A DNA stretch of 64,000 nucleotides, taken from positions 18,715,232-18,779,231 of the forward strand of contig CM070599.1 of assembly GCA_036346395.1 (NCBI GenBank), read 5' to 3'. Below, one piece after another: positions 23,733-34,164 of the stretch. Within the stretch, counting starts at the first letter, position 1; each line of letters opens with the position of its first letter. This DNA is from Hsuehochloa calcarea. Lineage: Eukaryota; Streptophyta; Magnoliopsida; Poales; Poaceae. The notes below the pieces were generated by a model. It worked only from the letters and a program-made list of their open reading frames with translations. It had not been told where the DNA came from and made no database searches. Position numbers and translations under genes: made by a program.

Positions 23733-24502
23733 TGGGAGAGCAAAAGGGGAAGAAGACAAGAACTTAAAGCTCAAGTTCTGGATAACATTTTCAAGACCAA
23801 TTCAGATCTCCCACAACCCCAACCGAAATCAAATTCAGAATCAACTCAGAATCAAATTTGAGTTTCATAACTTTCCGGAGTAAAACGGTCATAACTTTCA
23901 CAAACGGAGTCCGATTTGAGTGTTCTTGGGCTTGTTGGAAAGATAACTTCAAGCCCGATCCAATGGATCCTCCCTCACTCTGAAATTCCTCACGTGTCAA
24001 AAGATATGACCAAAACAATATAATGATTGTAAAATTAGAGTTTCCTTTTTTTTATAGATTGTGTCAGAATTGGAGTAGGAGTTCTAATTCCGAATTAGAG
24101 TAGGAGTAGGGCATCTTGGCCAGCCATGAGGAGGATAAGGAAACTATATATTAAGGGTTAGACCCCCATTGTAACCTCAGACCAGTTTATGCATAAGAAT
24201 AGAAACATAGCTATTTCTTGTTCTTTCGAAACTAAAGTTCATGCGAGGACTTTGAGAGAGGACTAGGCGATCCATTGATTCATTCTGCAATCCAAGGTCA
24301 AGCCATCGTTCCATTGGGAATTGGAGACTTGGCATTCGTCGTTTGTGGTCTCGCGACGAACAACTATCTGGTGTGTTTTGGGCGTATTCCAAAGAGTTGA
24401 GGGTTCGTGCATTGGCACAAGTGTTCAGCAAACGACGTCGTCTACTTCACATTATTTATCCACGGTTCCTCACCGAGAAGATCGAGCCTCTCCCGTATCA
24501 TA

Positions 24503-24512
24503 TGGTATCAGA
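24503..24512 (+). other. Primer binding site (initiator tRNA-Met)
   Basis: TGGTATCAGA sits two bases after the presumed LTR end, followed by TTCTAGG rather than GC, so complementarity to initiator tRNA-Met is about 10 bases. Confidence 0.75.
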
Positions 24513-25694
24513 TTCTAGGTTTACTCGGTGAGAGTTTTTTTTAACCCTTAGTTTAGTTTCGTTTTTCTGTCCTATAGTCCATTAAACCAAAAATTGCAAC
24601 ACAAAAATTCCAAACCCTAGTTTTAATCTGTTATTTCTTGTGAGTTTTGTTAGGTTTTAGTCCATTAGAATTTTTTATTTAGTGCTGATCTAAGTGTTTC
24701 CTTTACGTACCTTGTTCCTTGTTTCCTTCCAAAAAAACCAAAAAAAAATCCAAAATTCAAATTCGGTCCCTGACTCAATTTTCGTTAAATCCGAGTTCAA
24801 TTGGTACACTGTTTGTAATTCGGTCGTAACTTTTGCATCCGAACTCCGCTTCACTTATATCCTTTCATCTTGTGAGACTAACTTTTGATATTGTATTAGG
24901 GCTGCTTATTGAATATTGTTTACACCTTGCTGAATTGTTGGGCTTATGCACCCACAAGGGTAGCAAAACACTTTCGGCCATTGAGAAAAGAAGAAAAAAA
25001 GGCAGCCGCACAATAGTAAGAGCCACGGCATTGAGAAAAAAAAGAGTATAAAAAAATTGAGGGCAAAAACACAATTTTTTAGAAAGAAAAGAGAGAAAAA
25101 ACAATTGTTTTGCCGATTGCTACAGTATCATGCATTTTATTGGTTGCTAGAGTACCAGCCCATCATTATTTCAGATTGTGTAGTCAGTTTTTTTAGCAAT
25201 CTTGTGCCCTGCTATTTTTAATTGCAATTGGCTAGCATCTCTATTTGTACTTGGTGCAAAACGAGCTAGCTTTATCTCATTTTCAGATCCCATCTCGCTA
25301 GCTCATTCCTTTGTTTGCATTGAGTCACATTTGTCTTTGCGTGTGCGTTCATCCTTATCACTTGAACCCATTGGATCAGCACATAGGCAAAAGAATCTAG
25401 CTTGGATCAGTACTTAACTTTACAACAACTTGAATATCAGTTTGCATAGGTTATACACATACCTTACCAAGCTCCACCTACACCCGTTCGTGTACTACAT
25501 TTGCTCTTGGTTACGCTCATACATTACCGGGTTGAGGTCGTTCGCTACCACAAGTGTCGTTTTGTAGTCCTTGATTCACTTTGGAACGGTAAGCTTGTCT
25601 TGTTTTCAGGATAGTGAGTTGCGAGCGTAGAGAGAGAGCTATTTTGTTTTACTAACCTGGATATAATCGCGTTTGCTATTTGTGAATTCTTGCC

Positions 25695-26815
25695 ATGTCA
25701 GGTCATCAGGAGGATCTATCGGTTACATGGATGGAGTACACTCGCTTGCGCAGGATGCTACAAAAGCAACTTCTTGATCGTGATAATGGTGTGCGCGATG
25801 AGCTTGGGGCCGTTCGGTATAAATTGAACAACCTCGGGGAGGAGGTTACGCAGCTACGTGCGGACATCAACAACAACTTCTTGGAGCTACGTGCCATGTT
25901 CAACCACCCCAACGGCATCGTAAGGATTTTGTCACTAAGCCCAAATTTTCTATCCCTATATTTTCAGGTAGTGCAGATGTGGAAAAATACCTTAATTGGG
26001 AGCTTAAAATTGATACGATATTTCGGATGCACAACTATTCCAATGAGAGGAAGCTCTTACTTGCGTCCAATGGTTTGGTTGATTATGCCACACATTGGTG
26101 GGAGCAATTTGTTCGTAAGCGTATGGAGCGCCATGAATTGCCGATTATCACCTGGGAGCAGATGAAACAGCATTTGCATGCACGTTTTGTACCTTACCAC
26201 TACAAGCGTTCCCTAGTGGAAAAGTTGACAGGGCCGCGACAAGGTTTAAAGTCCACTTGTGTGACACAAGAGAAGGAGACCGAGCATGGGATTTTACCTT
26301 CGGTCCTGGCTTCATGTAGTATTGTTCCATTGCTTCATGAAGAGATTGTGGTTACTCGAGATTGCTCCATTGCCGACCCACAATCTTTGGTGGATGCGAT
26401 GTATCCAAACCCATGTGAGAATGAGAGCCACATAGCCAAAGCCGAATTGAGTGAAAATGATAAAGAGAGTGAACTGTGTGATTCCACCATACGTGAGGTT
26501 GAGAGCATCTCCATTGAGTGTGAGAGAGATACACCAGTAGAAAAGAGGGAAGTAGATGATAGCCAAAGTGACGTTACTGCTGAAATTAACGATTTACTCG
26601 CTACTTCTAGTGTTGTTTCTCACATTGTGCAGGTTGATATTAAAGAAGATGAGTTGACTGTTCAACAACCAGCACCGTTGGAAGTAAAAGACGCGGAGAT
26701 AACCACGGTTGTGGATGGAATGCTTGCTGCCCCGTGGTTTCACGATGACAATTTGATACCTACAACACCTGCAATAATAGAGGAGGACGTTAAAGGTAAC
26801 AATAATGGTGTTTAA
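25695..26815 (+). pseudogene. Gypsy gag with one frameshift and a long acidic tail
   Basis: The first frame (25695-26165) encodes a coiled-coil-like N-terminus rich in Leu, Arg and Glu (about residues 10-65). Near 25920 the match moves to a second frame. That frame is open from 25979 to 26815 (278 codons) and begins with a retrotransposon gag core: FSGSADVEKYLNW, then Trp-Trp-Glu-Gln and F-V-P-Y-H-Y. From about residue 95 the protein is a long Glu/Asp/Ser/Val-rich segment without a zinc knuckle, protease or pol. The core predicts a capsid-like protein. The acidic tail is unusual for gag and its role is unknown. Confidence 0.65.
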
Positions 26816-26889
26816 TTGAATATTCATCACACCGAGGTACGTAAAAGTGAGAAATCTAGTGTTCCTTTGAATATTCCATGTTCTAAAAT

Positions 26890-27203
26890 TCGGAATCACC
26901 TCCGCGCCTGCCTCCACCTACCCTTCTCTACCGCGCAATGCCCTCCCGAGTCGCCGCAGCACATTGCTTCCACCTGCCTCCAGTCGTCGCTTCCGTCGCC
27001 ATGACGTCGGCGTCATTCTCTCCGCTCCCCGTACGTGCTTCCGACCGATCCGAGTGGGGCAGCGGTGCCCCGGTCAGCACATCAGCTCGGTCCATCGCTA
27101 GCTCCACCTGCTCCCCTGCGGCGTCGTCCTCGCCAACTGCCGCCATGGCCGCCTACTCCTGCGCCCATGCCGCCACCTCGGCCGTCGTCAACAACCCCAG
27201 CTC
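26890..27203 (+). other. GC-rich LTR-leader-like stretch
   Basis: This cytosine-rich sequence with many CCG/CGCC words is interrupted at 27204 by a copia LTR fragment and resumes at about 27576. Composition matches the gypsy LTR leaders. Open frames show no domain. Confidence 0.4.
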
Positions 27204-27575
27204 TGTTGGAAATATGCCTTAGAGGCAATCATAGAGATGATGATATTTCATTATGTTCATGATTTAGATAACATGTTATCGTGTTCCTTGAATGAATCAT
27301 CAGTTATAGATCACTTAGTAACTCGTGATATTCATCGGAGCCGGAGGAGAAGTCACGCAGCGAGTACGACCACTCAGAGGAGCAGACGCACGACGAATAC
27401 GACCACTTGAAGGAGGAGACGCGTCATGAGTACGACCATGACTGCATCAACTCGCTACAACAACTCTACTTCTGCTACGAGTAAGCGCGTCTAGCGGTAA
27501 TCTTGTGATCTATTTCTAGCGGTGGTTCCTTGGTTGTCCAGTAAAATTTTTGTTTGTGCTATCGTAGCCTTGCTA
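27204..27575 (+). mobile_element. Angela/Houba-type LTR fragment, plus strand, internally deleted
   Basis: It opens TGTTGGAAATATGCC at 27204 and matches the first ~120 bp of the 13943-15587 LTR read on its own strand. At about 27325 it jumps to the last ~330 bp of that LTR. About 1.2 kb is missing inside. The final bases past the CTATCGTAGCCTTGCT segment are also lost. The acidic leader frame is kept (27340-27480) but has no ATG. Confidence 0.75.
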
Positions 27576-28309
27576 CTGCCAATTCCTTCTCGTCGCCACT
27601 CCGGCCCCAGCTCCACCTCCCTCGGCATCCCCTCCCCGCTGGCTTTCCATTTTTGCTGGTCCCCGCCGTCTCCCCGGCCGTCGATCGCCGCCAGCAACCA
27701 TCGCCCAGGCCCCTGCCCCTGCTCCCTGCTCCCTCCCTGTGCTCTTCCTCCCTCTCAGCGTCTCTCTCTGCCTCTCAGCAATGACAGTGGGTTGGACAGC
27801 AGTGATGACTGATTAATTGCCTCCAAATCACTGCCAGTAATTACCACCAAAATCTTGGTCCTTCATACTGTTATTGGTTGAGCAGGAAGTATTGCTTGTG
27901 CGTGAGATTGTTTGCCTCATCAGTTCCTTGATTGTTGGTTATTGCTTCCCAGATCAGAGACTGTTGGCACTGGATGTAATATGGCAATTGGAAGATCTGT
28001 TTCGATCTGACATTTTGGAATTCTGTATAGTAATCTGATAATTGAGTGAAATCTGTGTATAATCTGGTAATCAAGAATTTGTGCAGTAGTTTGTGATCTC
28101 GCAATTGAAACGTGTATTTGGTCTGGCAGCAGGATGTTTAGCAAGTGATTGGAGTAGCCTAGCAATTGAAGTTCTCTGTTGATCTTGCATTTGAATCCCT
28201 ATTGTAACATGGCATTTGAATGTGTGTTAATCTGTCAATTATGTTTGGTGTTGTAGAACTTGTAATTAAAATATTTAAATCAGTATAATCTTGCTATCTT
28301 CGAAATCCT
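27576..28309. other. GC-rich then AT-rich debris, no gene seen
   Basis: This continues the interrupted GC-rich stretch to about 27780, then an AT-rich part with repeated words such as GCAATTGAA and AATCTGG. No domain or terminal structure is seen. Confidence 0.4.
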
Positions 28310-29600
28310 ATGAGTAGTATCCCTACAAAAGCCCCTTCGACCTTTACCCTCCTTTGTATTATCCCTCCCGGCAGAGTTTCTCCGCCGTTCCTTCTTTCGC
28401 TCAATTGGTCGTTTGACTTTGTCGAACATCCCCATGTCGCTCAATCCCTTCTCTCAAGCTCGTCCTCCGCGATCTTATTTAAAGATCTTGTGTTATATTT
28501 GGTCTTTTGGAGTGCTTTGGATTTATTGGTTTTTCGATCGTTGTCGCGTAATTAGAGATTGAAGCCCAGAAGAATCAACGACTCGAGTAGAACCAAGACT
28601 TCGAACCCCTGTCCAAGCAGGCTTTGAATAAGATCAAGGCCACGGTAAAATAGCCCAGGCGAGTCATTACTTTGATCATGTTGAACCTACATTTTCTGCA
28701 AATTATGTTCTTTAAAATATCAAATTGCATGCTCTAATTTCCTATGCAAATATACGTTAAACACCCTAAGGTAGTTAAATGCATATTTGATGATTAATCA
28801 ATTACTATACCATTTCCTTGATAATTGAACTCCCACAATCCTTGTCACCCTAGTAAATATATGGTAACCTACTAGTTATAGGTTGTACTTAAACGTCATG
28901 CTAGTCTTGTTTAAGTACCAGGGTATTACTACCCCAAATCATCATTCTTTAAATCATAACAATTATTTTGGGCAGTCATTTGGGAGAATGATTGAATTGG
29001 TTGAGATAATTTGATTTCTTCTTCTTTAAAACCCTAAAAACTTGCTAATACCCCATCTGGGCGGATGGAAGGATGGTGGGTGCCGTCGAGCACGAGAATG
29101 GTTGGTATGTGGTACGAACCGCCCAGATAATATTTAGGACATAATCCTGTGATGACCTTCTATTGCAAAACAGTACAACCAAAAGTATATAATGGTGTCG
29201 GCCTGGCTAACTAATTGGTGTCCACCGGTACGAGCTGCACCATTGGAGGGTCCCCCTTCGCCGTGAGCCCATGAGGCTACGGGTTGGGGTATACGACTTA
29301 CGGGACCCTAGGCGTAAGTCGTATGACACAAGAGGGGGTCTGGGTAAGTAGTTGTCGGGTCCCATGGGAGCGAAACCCTACTCAGGTGAAACCTTAGCGG
29401 GTGTGGTAAATACCGAGGGATGTCTTGTGAAGGTCTTGTGATAATCTCCCCTTGATTCACATGTATAAGGAACCGTGTGTACATATCAAGATTATTATCT
29501 CTTGTGGGTAAAGATGTGCAATCTCTGCAGAGAATAAAACTGTTCGAACTGACGTGCCCACGGTCACGGGTGAGTGTAGGAACTTACAAGATATAGTTCT
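28310..29600 (+). mobile_element. Gypsy-type LTR, plus strand, left part
   Basis: It contains the palindrome module at 29523-29570 and the long CCTAGGCGTAAGTCGTATGA-type segment seen in grass gypsy LTRs. The start is uncertain. It is separated from a matching LTR end (30346-31086) by about 750 bp holding an unrelated repeat and a copia LTR scrap, so I read the two as one interrupted LTR. Confidence 0.5.
29523..29570 (+). promoter_or_regulatory. Triple-palindrome LTR module, copy 4 (diverged)
   Basis: CTCTGCAGAG is perfect here. The middle element is reduced to CTGTTCGAACTG and the third to CCCACGGTCACGGG. Its presence in a clearly different LTR shows the module crosses families. Confidence 0.55.
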
Positions 29601-29639
29601 ATTTCTAAAACTTTTGTTGAAGATCGTCGGAGAAGTAGA

Positions 29640-30050
29640 GTGTCGCTGGTATCAATGATGAGCTTTTTCTTCGCCGCCGGAGCACCTCAAGCCTCTCTGT
29701 TGCCACCGTCGGGTTCGCAAGGACCTGATCTACATCCTTGACACCTTCGCTTCGCCGGAGCTTCACCGGAGCGTCGATCCCGTCGAGGCTGAAGCTTCAC
29801 CGCCGCTTCGACCTCGCCGCCAGCCAACACATTGGTTCCCGTACTTCCGCGAGTGGACCAACGTGATCCATGTCACGTCCTCTGCCTATTGCACTACTTC
29901 ACCGTCGCCGGAGAGCCATCGTTCGCCGAATACCCTCGGGCCCAGAGCCTCGCCGTTGCTGAGGTGACATGGTCGCCACATGTTCGCCACGTGTACACCA
30001 CATCAGCGCCAACTCAGCGCATGTGCTTGTGTGTCGGCTGAGTCATCACC
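29640..30050 (+). repeat. Unrecognised GC-rich repeat R, copy 1 (uninterrupted)
   Basis: It is about 85 percent identical by eye to 31938-32181 joined to 38267-38392. Both copies keep an open frame around RRVRKDLIYILDTFAS and W-F-P-Y. A second frame (29832-30038, and 38180-38449) is conserved further on, around V-A-G-E and A-E-V-T-W. I recognise no family. It may be a captured gene piece or the leader of an element not otherwise seen here. Confidence 0.55.
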
Positions 30051-30294
30051 ACATCAATGCACGCGTGTCAAAACCAGATCCAAAACCCTAAACCTAAAAC
30101 AGTAGATCTAGTTCACCATAAGCCATCTCTATGACATAATTGTAAACTCGACCATAAGATCAAATCGTTATTTATTATTCAAATTAGTCGTTTACTCTTA
30201 TATTCATCTTGTGTGGAATAATATTCATTTATGTTAATAACGTGTATACTAGCTTAATCCTGGACTAGTGCATTATACATAGAGGGTACATAAT
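30051..30294. other. AT-rich stretch, nothing recognised
   Basis: This is AT-rich sequence with no open frame of note and no inverted repeat seen. Confidence 0.3.
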
Positions 30295-30342
30295 GAAGGG
30301 ATCGCGGCAAGGCTACGATAGCACAAACAAAAATTTTACCCA
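30295..30342 (-). repeat. Scrap of an Angela/Houba-type LTR end
   Basis: This 48-bp match to the terminal bases of the LTR at 13943 begins TGAAGGGATCGC and ends AAAATTTTACC. Confidence 0.75.
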
Positions 30343-30345
30343 GTG

Positions 30346-31086
30346 TTCATAATAGGTGGGTGTAACCACCATAAAAAATAAGCATGAAGGTGGAGGTAGC
30401 CTCTGCTGTTATTAATTATTGCATAATTAATCTCTTTAAAAATACAATTTGGTTAAAATGATAAGTGATAAGATTTTCTAATATATGTATTTATAAATGT
30501 TACTTTACGCAAATAAAAGAACCGAGCCATCCTTGTTAAGCCTTACATGTATATTATTGTACCTGTTGTGTTGGCTCGCGAGCACGGTAGTTGTGCTCAC
30601 CCTCGCTCATTCCCCAACCCTCAGAAACAGGAACCCTGTAGCTTTCGACTACTACAAGGATCCAGAAGTCTAAAGACCGAGGAGTTATTGAAGTGTAGTT
30701 TAGTCCTTAGCTGTTCTAATCTCACTTCAGTCTAGCTGACTCCGTTGGTTCTTGTGTGCCTCCTATATTACCTGCAGTTTCGGATAATATCGGGCGTACA
30801 CAGGTTCCCCGGTCACTTGCCTGTGGAGAGATATGCTATCACCTCTTTGCTTCCGTTGTTGCTTCCGCTACTTTTGTAATGTAATCATTTGGACTGTTCG
30901 GCCTTTATTGTAAAAATTGACCCGAAGCGGTCTATATAAACTCTGATTTGTAAATTAATGAATGGTATGGTTCTATACCATGTATGATTTGATTCAGCAA
31001 TGTGCGCGTGAAGTGCTATCTCTTGATCAGGAAATAGTATAGTGGTTTCACAGAGGAATCCGGATTAATAAATCTGGGTTCTTACA
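30346..31086 (+). mobile_element. Gypsy-type LTR, plus strand, right end
   Basis: It includes a TATA-like TCTATATAAAC at 30931-30941 and ends CTGGGTTCTTACA at 31086. It probably belongs with 28310-29600. Confidence 0.5.
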
Positions 31087-31113
31087 AATTGCACCACTGG
31101 CCTTTGTTTGCAG

Positions 31114-31270
31114 ATCATGCTTATTGACAGTTGAAGGCTATGCTGCTCTAGGAAAATTGTTCGAACCCGAAGATTGTGCATTACATTTTCTGATAGGCAC
31201 TGTTGCAATTGTGGAGAGACACCAAGCCCATGGAAGCCGAATTTTATCTCACGGCACAATCCGTCCTTAA
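31114..31270 (+). pseudogene. Captured exon fragment of the PP2A 65-kDa scaffold (A) subunit
   Basis: A splice-acceptor-like CTTTGTTTGCAG ends at 31113. The frame from 31115 begins with a match to a HEAT-repeat segment of plant PP2A A subunits: Leu-Leu-x-Val-Glu-Gly-x-Ala-Ala-Leu-Gly-Lys-Leu-x-Glu-Pro-x-Asp-Cys. The match covers about 25 residues (31121-31195). After that it fades, and a stop follows at 31268. The intact subunit has about 590 residues and scaffolds protein phosphatase 2A in the cytoplasm and nucleus. Here only a single damaged exon remains, immediately downstream of an LTR end. Identification is from remembered family sequence, not a search. Confidence 0.6.
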
Positions 31271-31937
31271 ATTGTCTGCAGCTCGGTAAGCACGGAAAGT
31301 GATGGTGCGGACTCCCTTTTTCTTTGGTACGTAGCTGGCGATAGTCTTGCACTATTTTGTTCTTTGATCGCTTCCTATGCCTAAACTTTGATGTTGATCA
31401 AATGTACTGATTACCTTGAATTTTCTTCCATAAAGTATCCATGATCCGCGTATTCGTATATCCTTGATGTAGCCTGTCTCCTCATGCATCTTTCTTTGTC
31501 CAATTAGCAAAAAAAACGGTGCAGCAACATTTTGTCAACAGGCATTTGGTCAACATTTGCCGGTTTGAGAGGCTAGACATTCACATTCGTGGAGCGGTAG
31601 ACATGAGTGGATCAGTGCATTACAGTGTGGATCGATGGGCCTCTTGGTTGCTGATGTAAAATTAGCGGTTTTAGTAAATATTCAGATATAATTTCAGTAG
31701 TAATTATCATAATTAAATCATATTTCCAACACATATAAATGACAAAAATGATATATAAACATGTAATTTCTTCATGTCACGTAAACATGATGATATACTC
31801 AAAATATAGAACTGGAGACAACCAAAATCAGCATAAAGCTCAGATTTAATGTTTTTTTGCTCTTTGTAACATTCCAATTTTTTGAAATTACCAAGTTTAT
31901 GCTCTTTGAAAAATAAAATGGACTCCTCAAGCCTAAA
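31271..31937. other. Low-feature stretch beside the PP2A fragment
   Basis: A GTAAGC donor-like sequence just after the fragment suggests intron sequence may continue. An A-run lies at 31509, followed by AT-rich sequence. No second exon was recognised. Confidence 0.35.
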
Positions 31938-32181
31938 CCTTCAACGCCTCAACGAGCTTTGCCTTCGTCGCTGGAGCACCTCAAGCCTCACCGTCGCTGT
32001 CGTCGGGTTCGCAAGGACCTGATTTACATCCTTGACACCTTCGCTTCACAGGAGCATCACCAGAGCGTCGATCCCGTCGAGGCTGAACCTTCAACGCCAC
32101 TTCGACCTCGCCATCGACCAGCACATTGGTTCCCTTACATCCGTGAGTGCACCAATGTGATCCATGTCACGTCCTCTACCT
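31938..32181 (+). repeat. Repeat R, copy 2, left part
   Basis: It matches 29665-29897 and is cut at 32181 by the solo LTR. The remainder resumes at 38267. Confidence 0.65.
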
Positions 32182-34164
32182 TGTCACATCCTCAATTTAT
32201 TAAATGGGCTTATTATGCATATCATCAGCATGCATCATGTTTTGAAACATTTGCATAAGGTATTGCACTTAGAAAATCTCCAACAATTGTTAAACATACA
32301 CTACAAATTGAACTCCCAAATGAAATAAGTTATAAAAACATGTGAACATCCTCCGAAAATAATTTATTAAAACACTATATTAATTATCACGAATTAATAT
32401 AATTTTTTCCAAATTTTTGGAACCCAATTTGAACCATAGAAAATTCAAACTCCAGTAATAACCTATGCTAGTTTGAATTTAAATTATACTAAATAAAACA
32501 TGAAGAGTGGGGTTTCAAATTTTATATGGATACTAGGTCACCCTAGGAACCCCTCTGAATTATTTCAGATTTTTAGGATTTTTTTGGCTATATTTTGAGG
32601 ATTAGTCAAACCAGAACCAAATAAATTCAAATTCAGTTAAAGGTTGCACTATTCATCGAGCTCCAACCCACCTACTGTTCATTGGGTTGAGCCCCGACCA
32701 GCCGACCTGACTCGGCTGAACCCTTTATAATGTGGACAATCCGATTTAGATCGGACGACCCACGAGCCGAGCCTCACGACCGCCCGTGCCCACGCCACCC
32801 ATCTCTCGCTGACTGGTCGGCCCGGCGCCACTGTCGTCCCCTACCTCGCACTGGTGCACGCAGAAGCGCTGCGCCACACGACCGCCATCCCCTGCTCAAG
32901 CCAACCGACTCTGTGACCGCACCGCCCCTCCCAACCACTCTTGGAGCTTCGGCACTTCACGCCGCCTCCACTCTGTCATCTCCCTGAGCTAAATACCCCT
33001 ACAGCACCTCTATCTCCCTCACTTCTCCTCCTGTTGACCGAGGAGAGGGAAGCTTGCCCCGGCGCCATTGTTGAGTAAGCTTCGAGTTCTCGGTCCTTCT
33101 CTTCTCTACCTTCGATGCACTCTCCATTTTGCCTAATACCGGCGCTCGCCGTTGCTTGTAGCTTCCGGAACGCCTTCGTGTCCTCCTCGCCTCCGGTGCG
33201 TGTCTATAGTTTGCTCCAAGAGCGCCTTCAAGCCAATCCAGGTCTCGGGTGAGTTTGATCCTCAACCTTGCGCGTCATCTCATGTCTCTGAGTATACCTA
33301 AGGCTTACCCCCAACTATTTTGGGCAATGCGCTCTCGCAGTTGACGAATTTGGGGGAATTACCATTGATGGCCGGGAGGACCATTTTCTTCCTCGACGCC
33401 ATTCCCGTGAGGCATTCCCCAATTCCACACTCCTCTACCATCTGCTGAATCTGCTTGAGCTATCTTGGGGCTTCATGTTTCTTCTTGTTGCCCAGAACGC
33501 CTCCTCCACGTGAAGCCGTAGCGCCGCCGTCACCTCGTCCGACGCCGGTCCAGCTCCGAGCTCCACTGACCCAGCCCGACACACAAGTAGCCTCCTAGTA
33601 GTCCTTAGATGCTCGGGCACCCACTGATTGACCGTTGCGGAGCTTTATTTCGCGAGTGCACCTTTGCCGTATTGGCGTCACCGCCTCTCTCCGACTCACC
33701 GCCGGTACAGGTTGGCTCAACCGTCGAGAATACCACCCATAGGTGCTTACGGCTATTGTGCACATGCCCATACCGTTGGTTCGCGCCACCGTGGCACGTA
33801 GCACCGGCAAGACGCCGAAGATCCCAACACTCTGTTGTCGAAAGCCGTCCGGCAACTGTAGCATCATCATTAGGCAATAATCTGGTGATTAAAAGTAAAT
33901 CACTGATTACTGTGGCTAATGGTGTCTTAAGGAAATATATGAGTGTATTACAAGTGGGTCCCATGAACAAGAAATAACGTTTCAAATGATGCTTAGGCGA
34001 GAGATTGACATGTGGGCCCGGGGGTGAAGTGCATAGTCGTGGACAATGTGGACCGCCCCGTAGACTTGCGGTCCAGGGACTGTGTTGTGGACCGAGCCGT
34101 TGACAGGCGGGCCCCACATGTCAGTCGGAAAAATGAAAAACCAGGGATAAAATGAAAAAAATAA

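Larger units (their letters stand above)
23740..26890 (+). mobile_element. 5'-terminal part of a plus-strand Ty3/gypsy element
   Basis: The order is an LTR-like region ending ATCA at 24500, a primer site at 24503, a 1.2 kb leader (24513-25694) and gag (25695-26815). It then stops abruptly at a GC-rich sequence near 26890. No pol or 3' LTR follows. A TATA-like CTATATATTAAG lies near 24143-24154. The left LTR boundary cannot be fixed without its partner. Confidence 0.65.

Noticed and set aside
26938..27262. Ser/Ala-rich ORF that could be read as a plant protein N-terminus
   Set aside because: It is GC-rich LTR-like sequence running directly into a copia LTR fragment; no domain.
33595..34117. 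170-codon minus-strand and 122-codon plus-strand ORFs
   Set aside because: Both lie in the GC-rich leader of a gypsy solo LTR, overlap each other and lack motifs.
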